A stretch of DNA of 64,000 bases from Pilimelia anulata (GTDB lineage: Bacteria; Actinomycetota; Actinomycetes; Mycobacteriales; Micromonosporaceae): assembly GCF_014647895.1 (NCBI RefSeq), contig NZ_BMQB01000002.1:601079-665078 (forward strand), written 5' to 3'. Positions within the stretch are counted from its first letter, which is position 1, and the number at the start of each line of letters is the position of its first letter. The notes beneath the pieces are model-generated. The model was not told the DNA's origin, did no database searches, and worked only from the letters and a program-made list of their open reading frames with translations. This document shows positions 29,938-40,059 of the stretch, in pieces. The position numbers and the translations under genes are program-made.

Positions 29938-30528
29938 ATGCATCGCGACGCGCGCCCGGCAGCCCGGCTCACGGTTCTCTCCGGCCCCTCGGGGGTCGGC
30001 AAGGACAGCGTGATCGAGCTGATCCGGGCGCGCGCGCCCTGGGTCGCCCTCTCGGTGTCGGTCACGACCCGCAAGAAGCGCGACTACGAGGTCGACGGGG
30101 TGCACTACCACTTCGTCGACCGGGCGGAGTTCGCCCGGCTCATCTCCGGCAACCAGCTCCTCGAGTGGGCGGAGTTCGCCGGCAACCTGTACGGCACCCC
30201 GCGGGCCCAGGTCGAGGGCAAGCTCGCCGCCGGGATCCCCACCCTGCTGAAGATCGACCTGCAGGGCGCCCGCCAGGTCCGCGCCTCGATGCCCGCGGCG
30301 CAGCTCATCTTCCTGGCCCCGCCGAGCGTCGAGGAGCTGAAGCGGCGGCTGATCGGCCGCGGTACCGACGACGCGGAGACGATCGCCCGCCGGATGGCGC
30401 ACGCCGACGACGAGCTGGCCGCCGAGAAGGAGTTCGACCGGACGGTCGTCAACGACTACGTCGAGCGCGCCGCGGACGAACTGCTAGGATTGCTCGGTTC
30501 CCCCATCGGGGACGCTGTCCGTCCGTAA
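29938..30528 (+). CDS. gmk: Guanylate kinase
   Basis: Guanylate kinase phosphorylates GMP to GDP. The 196-residue protein has the P-loop GPSGVGKDS (16-24), the GMP-binding [33 protein letters not shown] and [11 protein letters not shown], plus the lid with [10 protein letters not shown]. The ATG at 29938 lies 6 bases after a TATAAA element with no ribosome binding site, suggesting leaderless or very short-leader transcription. The final codons and stop lie in the first copy of an 18-bp direct repeat. Confidence 0.96.
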   Translation: MHRDARPAARLTVLSGPSGVGKDSVIELIRARAPWVALSVSVTTRKKRDYEVDGVHYHFVDRAEFARLISGNQLLEWAEFAGNLYGTPRAQVEGKLAAGIPTLLKIDLQGARQVRASMPAAQLIFLAPPSVEELKRRLIGRGTDDAETIARRMAHADDELAAEKEFDRTVVNDYVERAADELLGLLGSPIGDAVRP

Positions 30529-30567
30529 GACGCTGTCCGTCCGTAACGGGACGCGGTCCGCCCGTAA
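30511..30567 (+). repeat. Three direct copies of an 18-bp unit at the gmk 3' end
   Basis: gacgctgtccgtccgtaa occurs at 30511-30528 and 30529-30546, with a third copy at 30550-30567 differing at two positions. The first copy encodes the end of gmk including its TAA stop. It is probably a local slippage duplication. Confidence 0.9.
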
Positions 30568-30734
30568 GGGGCGGCCGGGCAACGGACCCGCCGCGGCACT
30601 GCACCGCGCGGCGGTGACCCGCCCCCGGCCCTGCCCGGGCCGCGGCGCACTCGGCCCGGTACCGCCAGACCCCGGCCGTTGCCCGACCGGGTGCACCCAC
30701 CGGTGTGTCCGACTCGAAGCTGAGGATCGAAAAC

Positions 30735-31001
30735 GTGGCCACTGTCGCCAATCCGGAAGGCATCACCTTCCCGCCGATCGACGAACTGCTGGAGAAGACC
30801 ACCTCCAAGTACGCCCTGGTGATCTTCGCCGCCAAGCGCGCCCGCCAGGTCAACGCCTACTACAGCCAGCTCGGCGAGGGCCTGCTGGAGTACGTCGGCC
30901 CGCTGGTCGAGACCACTCCGCAGGAGAAGCCGCTCTCGATCGCCCTGCGCGAGATCAACGGCGGCCTGCTGACCGCCGAGCCCACCGGCGAACCCGCCTG
31001 A
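30735..31001 (+). CDS. rpoZ: RNA polymerase omega subunit
   Basis: Omega assists assembly of RNA polymerase. The 88-residue protein begins (M)[20 protein letters not shown] and contains [19 protein letters not shown], the conserved MR3-like region. GTG 30735 is chosen because gagga lies 7 bases upstream and it matches the family start; a GTG at 30705 would add ten unusual residues. A TAGGAT -10-like element inside the gmk end (30485-30490) could be its promoter. Confidence 0.95.
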   Translation: MATVANPEGITFPPIDELLEKTTSKYALVIFAAKRARQVNAYYSQLGEGLLEYVGPLVETTPQEKPLSIALREINGGLLTAEPTGEPA

Positions 31002-31011
31002 CCCGCGCGGC

Positions 31012-32217
31012 ATGACCGCGCGGGTGATCCTGGGCGTGGGCGGCGGCATCGCCGCCTACAAGGCCTGCGAACTGCTCCGGCTGTTCACCGAGGGTGGGTA
31101 CGACGTCCGCGTCGTGCCCACCGCGGCCGCGCTGCGCTTCGTGGGCGCGCCGACCTGGGCGGCCCTGTCCGGCCACCCGGTGCACGACGACGTCTTCGCC
31201 GACGCGCACGACGTCCCGCACGTCGCCCTCGGCCGCTCGGCCGACCTGGTGGTCGTCGCCCCGGCCACCGCGGACCTGCTCGCCCGGGCCGCCCACGGCC
31301 TCGCCGACGACCTGCTCACCAACACCCTGCTGACCGCGCGCTGCCCGGTCGTGCTCGCCCCGGCGATGCACACGGAGATGTGGGAGCACCCGGCGACCGT
31401 CCGCAACGTGGCCACCCTGCGCGGCCGCGGCGTCGACGTGATCGAGCCGGCGGTGGGCCGGCTCACCGGGGCCGACACGGGCAAGGGCCGGCTGCCCGAC
31501 CCGAGTGAGATCCTCGCCCGCGCCGTCGGCCACCTGCGCACCGCCGGCGACCTGGCCGGGCGCCGGGTGGTGGTCACCGCGGGCGGCACCCGCGAGCCGC
31601 TGGACCCCGTCCGGTACCTGGGCAACCGCAGCTCCGGCAAGCAGGGCTGGGCGTTCGCCGAGGCCGCGCTGGCCCGCGGCGCCGCGGTGACCCTGATCGC
31701 CGCGAACGTGACCCTGCCGCCGCCGCCGGGTGCCGAGCTGGTCGCCGTCGGCACCACCGAGCAGCTCCGCAAGGCCGCGGTCGAGGCGTCCGCGGACGCC
31801 GACGTGGTGGTGATGGCCGCGGCGCCGGCCGACTTCCGCCCGGCGACGGTCGCCACCGACAAGATCAAGAAGGCGGACGTCGGCGACACCCCGACGATCG
31901 CCCTGGTCGCCACCCCCGACATCGCCGCCGAGCTGGGCGCCCGCAAGCGCCCCGGCCAGCTCCTGGTGGCGTTCGCCGCCGAGACCCGGGACGCGGTGCC
32001 GCACGCCCGGCGCAAGCTGGCCGCCAAGCGGGCCGACCTGATCGTGGTCAACGAGGTCGGCGTCGACCGCGGCTTCGGCGCGGACGTCAACGCCGCCACC
32101 GTGCTCGACGCCGACGGGGTGGTGGCCGACTTCCCCGAGCGGTCCAAGCGGGAACTCGCCGAGGCGGTGTGGGGTGTGATCTGCGCCCGCCTGCCGAATG
32201 CGGGCCTTACGGGGTGA
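31012..32217 (+). CDS. coaBC: Bifunctional phosphopantothenoylcysteine decarboxylase / phosphopantothenate-cysteine ligase
   Basis: CoaBC performs two steps of coenzyme A synthesis. The N-terminal flavodoxin-like CoaC part opens with ILGVGGGIAAYKACELLR and contains the PAMHTEMWEHPAT motif. The CoaB ligase part starts near residue 180 with VVVTAGGTREPLDPVRYLGN, followed by SSGKQGWAFA, AAPADFRP and KIKK. The length of 401 residues is normal. It starts at ATG 31012, 10 bases after rpoZ. Confidence 0.96.
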   Translation: MTARVILGVGGGIAAYKACELLRLFTEGGYDVRVVPTAAALRFVGAPTWAALSGHPVHDDVFADAHDVPHVALGRSADLVVVAPATADLLARAAHGLADDLLTNTLLTARCPVVLAPAMHTEMWEHPATVRNVATLRGRGVDVIEPAVGRLTGADTGKGRLPDPSEILARAVGHLRTAGDLAGRRVVVTAGGTREPLDPVRYLGNRSSGKQGWAFAEAALARGAAVTLIAANVTLPPPPGAELVAVGTTEQLRKAAVEASADADVVVMAAAPADFRPATVATDKIKKADVGDTPTIALVATPDIAAELGARKRPGQLLVAFAAETRDAVPHARRKLAAKRADLIVVNEVGVDRGFGADVNAATVLDADGVVADFPERSKRELAEAVWGVICARLPNAGLTG

Positions 32218-32258
32218 CGCACCGGCCGCGTACGCTCGGTAAAGTCGTCCGCGGTCTC

Positions 32259-32416
32259 TAGACTCCGCGGAGCAAATGTCGCGTATGGGACATGTGGTCG
32301 CGTATCGGCGTGCGGCGCGGAAGAGGCGCCGCACTGTTCGTGCGCGGCCCGCGTTCGCGTACGCGGGTCGCCGGCCCCGCGCCGCCGGCGGACACGGACC
32401 GTACAAGGGAGTGCTC
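32259..32416 (+). promoter_or_regulatory. metK promoter and structured 5' leader
   Basis: TAGACT (32259-32264) is a likely -10. The resulting leader of about 146 bases contains a 9-bp hairpin (32310-32318 with 32326-32334) and a second stem (32348-32353 with 32362-32367). It does not match a SAM riboswitch that I can recognise. Confidence 0.45.
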
Positions 32417-33607
32417 GTGGGACGCCGTGTGTTCACTTCAGAGTCGGTGACCGAAGGTCACCCGGACAAGATCGCTGACCAGATCAGCGACGGGATTCTC
32501 GACGCGCTGCTGGCGGAGGATCCGCGCAGTCGAGTGGCGGTGGAGACGCTGATCACCACCGGCCAGGTGCACGTCGCGGGCGAGGTGACCACCCGGGCGT
32601 ACGCGGACATCCCGACGATCGTGCGGGAGACGATCCTGGGGATCGGCTACGACTCGTCCAAGAAGGGGTTCGACGGCTCGTCCTGCGGGGTGAGCGTGTC
32701 GATCGGGTCGCAGTCGCCGGACATCGCGCAGGGCGTGGACGCGGCGCTGGAGCACCGCACCGGCGCCGCCGGCGACGAACTGGACTCGCAGGGCGCCGGC
32801 GACCAGGGCATGATGTTCGGCTTCGCCTGCTCGGAGACGCCCGAGCTGATGCCGCTGCCGATCGCGCTGGCGCACCGGCTGGCCCGCCGGCTGGCCGCGG
32901 TCCGCAAGGACGGCACCGTGCCGTACCTGCGGCCGGACGGCAAGACCCAGGTCACGATCGAGTACGACGGCCTGCGCCCGGTCCGCCTGGACACGGTCGT
33001 GGTGTCGAGCCAGCACGCGGCCGACATCTCGCTGGAGACGCTGCTGGCCCCGGACGTGCGCGAGCACGTGATCACGCCCGAGCTGGAGGGCCTGGGGCTG
33101 GACATCGACGGGTACCGGCTGCTGGTGAACCCGACCGGCCGGTTCGAGATCGGCGGCCCGATGGGCGACGCCGGCCTGACCGGTCGCAAGATCATCGTGG
33201 ACACGTACGGCGGGTACGCCCGGCACGGCGGCGGCGCGTTCTCCGGCAAGGACCCGTCCAAGGTGGACCGGTCGGCGGCGTACGCGACCCGCTGGGTGGC
33301 CAAGAACGTCGTCGCGGCCGGGCTGGCGGAGCGGTGCGAGGTGCAGGTCGCGTACGCGATCGGCAAGGCCGCCCCGGTGAGCCTGTACGTCGAGACGTTC
33401 GGCACCGAGACCATCGCCCCGGAGCGGATCGAGAAGGCCGTCTCGGAGGTCTTCGACCTGCGCCCGGCGGCGATCATCCGCGACCTGGACCTGCTGCGCC
33501 CGATCTACCGGCAGACCGCCGCGTACGGGCACTTCGGCCGGGAGCTGCCGGAGCTGACCTGGGAGCGCACCGACCGGGTCGCCGACCTGAAGTCCGCCAC
33601 CGCCTGA
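32417..33607 (+). CDS. metK: S-adenosylmethionine synthetase
   Basis: MetK makes SAM from methionine and ATP. The 396-residue protein has [12 protein letters not shown] near the start, [12 protein letters not shown], and [20 protein letters not shown], the three ATP/metal signatures. The GTG at 32417 gives the family start [10 protein letters not shown] and has aaggga 6 bases upstream. The frame is open to 32276, but that extension lies in the leader. SAM also feeds bioA and rsmB in this window. Confidence 0.97.
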   Translation: MGRRVFTSESVTEGHPDKIADQISDGILDALLAEDPRSRVAVETLITTGQVHVAGEVTTRAYADIPTIVRETILGIGYDSSKKGFDGSSCGVSVSIGSQSPDIAQGVDAALEHRTGAAGDELDSQGAGDQGMMFGFACSETPELMPLPIALAHRLARRLAAVRKDGTVPYLRPDGKTQVTIEYDGLRPVRLDTVVVSSQHAADISLETLLAPDVREHVITPELEGLGLDIDGYRLLVNPTGRFEIGGPMGDAGLTGRKIIVDTYGGYARHGGGAFSGKDPSKVDRSAAYATRWVAKNVVAAGLAERCEVQVAYAIGKAAPVSLYVETFGTETIAPERIEKAVSEVFDLRPAAIIRDLDLLRPIYRQTAAYGHFGRELPELTWERTDRVADLKSATA

Positions 33608-33610
33608 TGC

Positions 33611-35659
33611 GTGGCCCGCAGCACTGACCCCGCGCACCGGCAGCCCGCGAGCGCGCTGCCGGTCGCGCGGGTCTGCGTCGACCTGCCGCTGCCGCACCTG
33701 GACCGGCCGTTCGACTACCTGGTGCCGGACAACGCCGACGCCGCCGCCGCGCCGGGCACCCGGGTGAAGGTGCGGTTCGCCGGGCAGCTCGTCGACGGCT
33801 GGCTGCTGGACCGGGTCGGCGCCTCCGCGCACCCCGGCAAGCTGGCGTACCTGGCCCGGGTGGTCTCGCCCGAGCCGGTGCTGGACCCGGCGGTCCGCGA
33901 GCTGGCCCGGGCGGTCGCCGACCGGTACGCCGGCAGCCTCGCCGACGTCCTGCGCCTGGCCGTCCCGCCCCGGCACGCCCGGGTCGAGAAGGAGCGCCCG
34001 GCCGACGCCGGTACCGCGCCCCCGCCGGACCCCGCGACGCCGTCCCCGCCCGCCACGTCCCCGCCCGCCGCGTCCCCGGCCGTTGCCGAGCCGGTCGGCG
34101 CGGGCCAGGCGGCCGGCGGCTGGGGGGACTACCCGGCCGGGGCGGCGTTCCTGCGGGCGCTGGGCGACGGCCGGGCGCCGCGCGCCGTCTGGTCCGCCCT
34201 GCCCGGCGAGGACTGGCCCGCCCGGTACGCCGAGGCCGTCGCCGCCGCGCTCGGCGCCGGCCGCGGCGCCGTGGTCGTCGTCCCCGACGCCCGCGACCTG
34301 GACCGGCTCGACGCCGCCTGCGCCGCCGCGCTCGGCCCCGGCCGGCACGTCGCGCTCACCGCCGCCCTCGGCCCGGCCGAGCGGTACCGGCGCTTCCTCG
34401 CCCTGCGCCGCGGCGCGGTCCGGGTCGCCATCGGCACCCGGGCCGCCGCGTTCGCCCCGGTCGCCGACCCCGGCCTGGTCGCGATCTGGGACGACGGCGA
34501 CGACCTGCACGCCGAGCCGCGGGCGCCGTACCCGCACGCCCGCGAGGTCCTGCTCACCCGGGCCCGGCTGACCGGCGCCGCCGCGCTGATCGGCGGCCAC
34601 GCCCGCAGCGCCGAGGCGCACCTGCTGGTGGAGGCCGGCTGGGCACACGAGCTGGCCGCCGAGCGGGCGACCGTCCGGGCCCGGGCGCCCCGGGTCGAGC
34701 CGCTGGGCACCGACCCGCAGCTCGCCCGCGACCCGGCCGCGGCCACCGCCCGGCTGCCGAGCCTCGCCTGGGACGCCGCCCGGGCCGCGCTGCGCGCGGA
34801 CGCGCCGGTGCTGGTCCAGGTGCCGCGGCGCGGGTACCTGCCGGCGGTGTCCTGCCGGGAGTGCCGCACGCCGGCCCGCTGCCCGCACTGCCGCGGCCCG
34901 CTCGGCCTGCCCGCCGCCGGCGGGCACACCGCCTGCCGCTGGTGCGCCCGGGTCGCCACCGCGTACGCCTGCCCGGCCTGCGGCAGCCGGGCGCTGCGCG
35001 CCGCGGTCGTCGGCGCCCGGCGGACCGCGGAGGAGCTGGGGCGGGCATTCCCCGGCGTACCGGTGCGCACGTCCGGCCGGGACGGCGTCCTGCCCGCGAT
35101 CGAGCCCGGCGCGGCGCTGGTCGTCGCCACGCCCGGCGCCGAGCCGCTGGCGCCGGGCGGGTACGGCGCGGTCCTGCTGCTGGACACCTGGGCGCTGCTC
35201 ACCCGGGCCGACCTGCGCGCGGGCGAGGAGGCGCTGCGCCGCTGGCTGGCCGCCGCGGCGCTGGCCCGGCCGGCGCCGGCCGGCGGCCGGGTCGTGGTGG
35301 TCGCCGACGCGGGACTGCCGCCGGTGCAGGCGCTGGTCCGCTGGGACCCCGCCGGGTACGCCGGCCGGGAGCTGGCCGACCGGCGCGAGCTGGGCTTCCC
35401 GCCGGCGGCCCGGATCGCCAGCCTGACCGGCCCGCCGGCCGCGGTCGCGGACCTGCTGGCGGGTGCGGCGCTGCCGGCCTCGGCCGAGCTGCTCGGGCCG
35501 GTGCCGGCCGACGGGGAGCAGGAGCGGATGCTGGTCCGGGTGCGCCGGGGCGAGGCGGCGGCGCTGGCCGCCGCGCTGCACGCCGCCGCCGGGGTGCGCA
35601 GCGCCCGCAAGGACCCGCACCCGGTCCGGGTCCGGGTGGACGCCCTCGAACTCCTCTAG
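33611..35659 (+). CDS. priA: Primosomal protein N' (PriA), actinobacterial helicase-degenerate form
   Basis: PriA restarts stalled replication forks. The 682-residue protein has the 3'-DNA-binding N-terminus (VCVDLPLPHLDRPFDYLVP), a Pro/Ala linker near residues 125-160, and the cysteine zinc-binding cluster (CRECRTPARCPHC ... CRWCARVATAYACPAC). The usual Walker A GxTGSGKT and the DEEH box are missing (the region reads LVAIWDDGDD), so helicase activity is probably lost, as annotated in other actinobacteria. It starts 3 bases after the metK stop. Confidence 0.93.
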   Translation: MARSTDPAHRQPASALPVARVCVDLPLPHLDRPFDYLVPDNADAAAAPGTRVKVRFAGQLVDGWLLDRVGASAHPGKLAYLARVVSPEPVLDPAVRELARAVADRYAGSLADVLRLAVPPRHARVEKERPADAGTAPPPDPATPSPPATSPPAASPAVAEPVGAGQAAGGWGDYPAGAAFLRALGDGRAPRAVWSALPGEDWPARYAEAVAAALGAGRGAVVVVPDARDLDRLDAACAAALGPGRHVALTAALGPAERYRRFLALRRGAVRVAIGTRAAAFAPVADPGLVAIWDDGDDLHAEPRAPYPHAREVLLTRARLTGAAALIGGHARSAEAHLLVEAGWAHELAAERATVRARAPRVEPLGTDPQLARDPAAATARLPSLAWDAARAALRADAPVLVQVPRRGYLPAVSCRECRTPARCPHCRGPLGLPAAGGHTACRWCARVATAYACPACGSRALRAAVVGARRTAEELGRAFPGVPVRTSGRDGVLPAIEPGAALVVATPGAEPLAPGGYGAVLLLDTWALLTRADLRAGEEALRRWLAAAALARPAPAGGRVVVVADAGLPPVQALVRWDPAGYAGRELADRRELGFPPAARIASLTGPPAAVADLLAGAALPASAELLGPVPADGEQERMLVRVRRGEAAALAAALHAAAGVRSARKDPHPVRVRVDALELL

Positions 35660-35736
35660 CCGCGGCCCGGCCGCCCCCGCCCGGCGCCCGGCCGGCGGGG
35701 AAGCGCGGCCGCCCGCGGCGGGCCGGGCCGCCGCCG

Positions 35737-35742
35737 TAGACT
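35737..35742 (+). promoter_or_regulatory. -10 element of the def promoter
   Basis: TAGACT lies 37 bases before the def start in the 119-base gap after priA. No clear -35 is visible. Confidence 0.45.
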
Positions 35743-35778
35743 GATTCGTCCGCCCTTCCCCGGTCCAGGAGCGTGCGT

Positions 35779-36354
35779 GTGACCGTCCAGCCCATCCGCC
35801 TCTTCGGCGACCCGATCCTGCGGACGGCGGCCGACCCGGTCGTCACGTTCGACCGGGAGCTGCGCGCGCTGATCGCGGACCTGGCCGAGACCATGCACGA
35901 CGCCGGCGGCGCCGGCCTGGCCGCGCCGCAGCTCGGCGTGGGCCTGCGGGTGTTCGCGTTCAACGTGGACGGCGTCGACGGCCACCTCGTCAACCCGGTC
36001 CTGGACCTGGCCGACCCCGAGGAGCAGGACGGCCCCGAGGGCTGCCTGTCGATCCCCGGCCTGTACGCCGACACCAAGCGCCGGATGCACGTCGTGGCCC
36101 GCGGCTTCACCGGCCACGGCGACCCGGTGCAGATCGTCGGCACCGGCCTGCTGGCCCGCTGCCTCCAGCACGAGACCGACCACCTGGACGGGGTGCTGTT
36201 CCTGGACCGGCTCGACCCGGCGGCCCGCAGGGAGGCGATGCGGGCGATCCGCGCGGCCGACTGGTACGACCCCGCGGCCCCGCCCACGGTCAAGCTCAGC
36301 CCGCACGCGCCCGCCGGCCCCGCCGCCGCCGACCCGTTCGGCCGGGGCCGGTGA
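35779..36354 (+). CDS. def: Peptide deformylase
   Basis: Deformylase removes the formyl group from nascent proteins. The 191-residue protein has all three motifs: [18 protein letters not shown] with metal ligand C89, and QHETDH with ligands H131 and H135 and catalytic E132. GTG 35779 gives the usual start (M)[11 protein letters not shown] and has agga 8 bases upstream; a GTG two codons earlier is less well placed. It is coupled to fmt, its partner in the formyl-Met cycle. Confidence 0.96.
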   Translation: MTVQPIRLFGDPILRTAADPVVTFDRELRALIADLAETMHDAGGAGLAAPQLGVGLRVFAFNVDGVDGHLVNPVLDLADPEEQDGPEGCLSIPGLYADTKRRMHVVARGFTGHGDPVQIVGTGLLARCLQHETDHLDGVLFLDRLDPAARREAMRAIRAADWYDPAAPPTVKLSPHAPAGPAAADPFGRGR

Positions 36355-37286
36355 CCGGGATGCGGCTGGTCTTCGCCGGCACCCCGGCCGTCGCGCTGCC
36401 CGCGCTGGACGCGCTGGACAAGTCCGACCACGAGGTCGTCGCCGTGCTCACCCGCCCGGACGCGCCCGCCGGGCGCGGGCGCCGGCTGGTCCGCTCGCCC
36501 GTCGGGGCGTGGGCCGACGAGCGCGGCGTCGAGGTGCTGACCCCGGCCCGGCCCGGCGAGCCGGCGTTCCTGGACCGGCTGGCCTCGCTCGCGCCGGACT
36601 GCGTGCCGGTGGTCGCGTACGGGGCGCTGGTCCCGCCCGCGGCGCTGGCCCTGCCGCCGCGCGGCTGGCTGAACCTGCACTTCTCGCTGCTGCCGGCCTG
36701 GCGCGGCGCCGCCCCCGTGCAGTACGCCGTCCTGCACGGCGACCCGGTCACCGGCGCCAGCGTGTTCGCGCTGGAGGAGGGCCTGGACACCGGCCCGGTG
36801 TACGGCACGCTCACCGAGCCGGTCGGCGACCGGGACACCGCCGGCGACCTGCTGGACCGGCTGGCCGACCGCGGCGGCCACCTGCTCGCCGCCGTGCTGG
36901 ACGCGCTCGCCGCCGGTACCGCCCGCGCGGTGCCGCAGCCGGCCGACGGCGTGTCGCTCGCCCCCAAGCTCACCATCGACGACGCGCGGGTGCGCTGGTC
37001 GGACCCGGCGTTCGCCGTGGACCGCCGCGTCCGCGCCTGTACGCCCGCGCCCGGCGCGTGGGCCACCTTCCGGGAGGACCGCGTGAAGCTCGGACCGGTG
37101 ACGGTCGCGCCGGACGGCCCGCGCCTGCGGCCCGGCGACGTCCTCGTGGAGCGGGCCCGGGTGCTCGTCGGCACCGGTACCGAGGCGGTGGCGCTCGGCG
37201 AGGTCCGGGCCGCGGGGAAGCGGGCGATGCCGGCGGTCGACTGGGCCCGCGGCAGTCGGATCGGCGCCGGGGAGCGGTTCGCGTGA
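36351..37286 (+). CDS. fmt: Methionyl-tRNA formyltransferase
   Basis: Fmt formylates initiator Met-tRNA. The 311-residue protein begins [18 protein letters not shown] and contains the catalytic-region [13 protein letters not shown] and [10 protein letters not shown], with a C-terminal OB-like domain. GTG 36351 overlaps the def stop; an ATG at 36360 is the alternative start. The stop overlaps the rsmB GTG. Confidence 0.96.
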   Translation: MTGMRLVFAGTPAVALPALDALDKSDHEVVAVLTRPDAPAGRGRRLVRSPVGAWADERGVEVLTPARPGEPAFLDRLASLAPDCVPVVAYGALVPPAALALPPRGWLNLHFSLLPAWRGAAPVQYAVLHGDPVTGASVFALEEGLDTGPVYGTLTEPVGDRDTAGDLLDRLADRGGHLLAAVLDALAAGTARAVPQPADGVSLAPKLTIDDARVRWSDPAFAVDRRVRACTPAPGAWATFREDRVKLGPVTVAPDGPRLRPGDVLVERARVLVGTGTEAVALGEVRAAGKRAMPAVDWARGSRIGAGERFA

Positions 37287-38665
37287 GCGGGTACCGGCGG
37301 CCGACCGTGGATCCGGCCCGGCGGGTGGCGTTCGAGGCGGTCAACGCGGTGCACCGCGACGACGCGTACGCCAACCTGATCCTGCCCCGGCTCCAGCGCG
37401 ACTTCGGCCTGTACGGGCGGGACGCGCACTTCGCCACCGAGCTGACGTACGGCACCCTGCGCGCCCGCGGCACCATCGACGCGGTGCTGGCCGCCGCCGC
37501 CGACCGGGAGATCGACCGGATCGACCCGACCGCCCGGGACGCGCTGCGCCTCGGCGTGTACCAGGTCCTGCACACCCGGGTGCCCCCGCACGCCGCGGTG
37601 TCCGCGACGGTCGACCTGGTCCGGGACGTGGCGCCCGGCGCGACCGGCTTCGCCAACGCGGTCATGCGCCGGGTGTCCGTCCGGGACCTGGACGGCTGGC
37701 TCGGCGAGATCGCCCCGGACGCCGACACCGACCGGGTCGGCCACCTCGCGGTCACCCGCAGCCACCCGGAGTGGATCGTGCGGGCGTTCGCCGACGCGCT
37801 CGGCGGCGACCTGGCCGAGACCGAGCGGCTGCTGGCCGAGGACAACGAGCGCCCGCCGGTGCACCTGTGCGCCCGGCCCGGCCTGATCGACGCGGGCGAG
37901 CTGGCCGACGCGGTGGGCGGGGCGCCGGGGGCGTTCTCGCCGTACGCCGTGTACCTGCCCGGCGGCGACCCCGGCGCGATCGCCGCGGTGGTCGACGGCC
38001 GGGCGCACGTCCAGGACGAGGGCTCGCAGCTCGTCGCGGACGCGCTGGCCGCCGCCCCGCTGGACGGCCCGGACGCCCGCTGGCTGGACCTGTGCGCCGG
38101 CCCCGGCGGCAAGGCGGGCCTGCTGGGCGCGCTGGCCGCGCTGCGCGGCGCGCACCTGACCGCGGTCGAGGTGATCGCGCACCGGGCCGAGCTGGTCGCG
38201 CACGCGGTACGCGGGCTGCCGGTGGAGGTCCGGCACACCGACGGCCGGGAGGTGGGCGACCGCGCCGAACTCCGGGCGGGCTGGTTCGACCGGGTGCTGG
38301 TGGACGCGCCGTGCTCGGGGCTCGGCTCGCTGCGCCGCCGCCCGGAGGCGCGCTGGCGGCGCACCCCGGCGGACCTGCCGGCGCTGACCAAGCTCCAGCG
38401 GCAGCTCCTGGAGGCGGCGCTGCGGGCGGCCCGGCCGGGCGGCCTGGTGGCGTACGTGACCTGCTCGCCGCACCTGGTCGAGACGCAGGTGACGGTCAGC
38501 GAGAGCGCCCGCCGGTCCAAGCTGGCGGTCGAGCTGGTCGACGCCCGGCCGCTGCTGCCGGGCGTACCCCGGCTGGGGACGGGGCCGAGCGTCCAGCTCT
38601 GGCCGCACCGGCACGGCACCGACGCGATGTACCTGGCGCTGCTGCGCCGCGTCGACCGCTCCTGA
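37283..38665 (+). CDS. rsmB: 16S rRNA (cytosine-C5)-methyltransferase RsmB
   Basis: RsmB methylates C967 (E. coli numbering) of 16S rRNA. The 460-residue protein has an N-terminal NusB-like RNA-binding domain (residues about 1-150) and a SAM-dependent methyltransferase with [14 protein letters not shown], motif [17 protein letters not shown] (C344) and motif VI VTCSPH with the nucleophile C394. The GTG start overlaps the fmt stop. The same frame is open inside fmt but is a shadow there. Confidence 0.95.
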   Translation: MSGYRRPTVDPARRVAFEAVNAVHRDDAYANLILPRLQRDFGLYGRDAHFATELTYGTLRARGTIDAVLAAAADREIDRIDPTARDALRLGVYQVLHTRVPPHAAVSATVDLVRDVAPGATGFANAVMRRVSVRDLDGWLGEIAPDADTDRVGHLAVTRSHPEWIVRAFADALGGDLAETERLLAEDNERPPVHLCARPGLIDAGELADAVGGAPGAFSPYAVYLPGGDPGAIAAVVDGRAHVQDEGSQLVADALAAAPLDGPDARWLDLCAGPGGKAGLLGALAALRGAHLTAVEVIAHRAELVAHAVRGLPVEVRHTDGREVGDRAELRAGWFDRVLVDAPCSGLGSLRRRPEARWRRTPADLPALTKLQRQLLEAALRAARPGGLVAYVTCSPHLVETQVTVSESARRSKLAVELVDARPLLPGVPRLGTGPSVQLWPHRHGTDAMYLALLRRVDRS

Positions 38666-38743
38666 CGCCGGCCGGCTCGCACCCCGCGAGGTCGGGCGGC
38701 CGCTCCCGGCGCCCGCGGCGGCCGGCTGCCGCCACGGCGGCGG

Positions 38744-39877
38744 TCAGTAGCGGCGGGGGCCGCCGAGCCCGCCCGGCCCACTGTCGGTCAGCCGGTCCCG
38801 CCACTGCCCGGCGCGGTTGCCGATCGTGCGCAGGGTGTCGCTGGCCCAGGCGGCCGCCGCCCCGGTCGGGGCGGTGACCCGCTGGCCGGCGCCGCGGGCG
38901 GAGCCGAAGCCCTGCCGGCCCGGCACGCGGTTCGCGCCGTACGCGCCGCCGGTAGGCGGGGCGGCGCCCGGCCGGCTGCCCGGCCCGGGCCGGCGGCGGG
39001 CGGCGGCGCCGACCCGGCGGCGGTAGTAGAACGCGAGCAGCAGCCCCGCACCCACGACGAGCAGCAGCCCGCCGGTGGCGAACCAGGACGCCGGCAGCCC
39101 CGTGCGGGAGCCGGCCGCCACCGGGCTGCCGCCGGGCCCGAACACCGACGAGCCGGTGTCCGGCAGCGTCCCGGCGGGCAGGGTGGTGCTGCCGCCCGGC
39201 TCGACCGCGACCGGGGCGGTCGCCGGGGGCGCGCCCTCCGGCGCCGCCCCCGGGGGCGGCGCGGCGTTCCGATTGCCGTTGCCGGCCGGGGCGCCGCCGT
39301 TCGCGCCGGCGGCGCCGTCAGCGCCCGCAGCGCCGCCCGCAGCGCCGTCGTCGCCCGCGCCGCGGGCGGCGCCGGCGGCGTTGACGGTCACCGTCCGGTT
39401 GGCCCGGCCGAGCTGCTCGTCCTGCCGGTCGACCGCCGACACGGTCACCGCGACGCTGCCGCCGGTGGCGCCGGTGGCGCTGATCCGGTACCGCGTGGTC
39501 ACCGTCCCGCGCCGGCACAGCCGGCGGATGTCGTCGCTCTGGTCGGCCAGCCGGAGCAGGTTGCCGTCCCGGCGCACGTTGATCAGGGTCGGGCGGTCGC
39601 CCTCGACCCGGCGCACCTGCAGGTCGCCGACGGCCAGGCCGCCGCTGACCCGGGCCTCCAGGGTCCAGCGGATCCGCTGGCAGACCTGCGCGGTGCCGCC
39701 GGACGTCCGGCGCAGGACCGCGGCCAGTTCGGCGCCGGTGCCGCCGGTGCGCACCGCCCGGGGAGCCTGGGTGATCCGTACGTCAGTGCCCGCCGCGCTC
39801 GCCGGTGCGGCGCTCAGGACGAGGGTGAGCAGCGTTGCCGCGGCCGACCAGCCGGCCGCGGACCGTACCCGCCTCAT
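38744..39877 (-). CDS. Secreted/membrane-anchored surface protein with LPDTG motif and cytoplasmic tail
   Basis: This 377-residue protein has a signal peptide (residues 1-29), an external domain with three cysteines (about 35-170), and a Gly/Ala/Pro-rich stalk (170-235). The sortase-like motif LPDTG is at 238-242, a membrane helix at about 266-285, RRR, then a basic Gly-rich tail of about 88 residues. In true sortase substrates the motif directly precedes the helix and the tail is short; here 23 residues intervene. ATG 39877 is chosen because it opens the signal peptide and follows gaggt. The frame runs on to 40015 but that part lacks signal character. The family is not recognised. Confidence 0.8.
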   Translation of the reverse strand: MRRVRSAAGWSAAATLLTLVLSAAPASAAGTDVRITQAPRAVRTGGTGAELAAVLRRTSGGTAQVCQRIRWTLEARVSGGLAVGDLQVRRVEGDRPTLINVRRDGNLLRLADQSDDIRRLCRRGTVTTRYRISATGATGGSVAVTVSAVDRQDEQLGRANRTVTVNAAGAARGAGDDGAAGGAAGADGAAGANGGAPAGNGNRNAAPPPGAAPEGAPPATAPVAVEPGGSTTLPAGTLPDTGSSVFGPGGSPVAAGSRTGLPASWFATGGLLLVVGAGLLLAFYYRRRVGAAARRRPGPGSRPGAAPPTGGAYGANRVPGRQGFGSARGAGQRVTAPTGAAAAWASDTLRTIGNRAGQWRDRLTDSGPGGLGGPRRY

Positions 39878-40059
39878 CGGCGTACCTCGATTCGTCGGGG
39901 GTCGATGTCGTGACTCAACGTTAGGTCGGCGGCCCCGGCGCGGAAAGGGAGCACTATTCGCGTCCTGCGCTGGTTGTGGGCGGCCAGAACTCGTCGTGTG
40001 ATGAACTGCGAGCACTGAGTGATCGGTGCCGGTCGGACGCTTCGCCTAGGCTCGGCGTC

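Noticed and set aside
32259..32416. SAM riboswitch before metK
   Set aside because: None of the conserved SAM-I, SAM-II or SAM-IV core sequences could be recognised.
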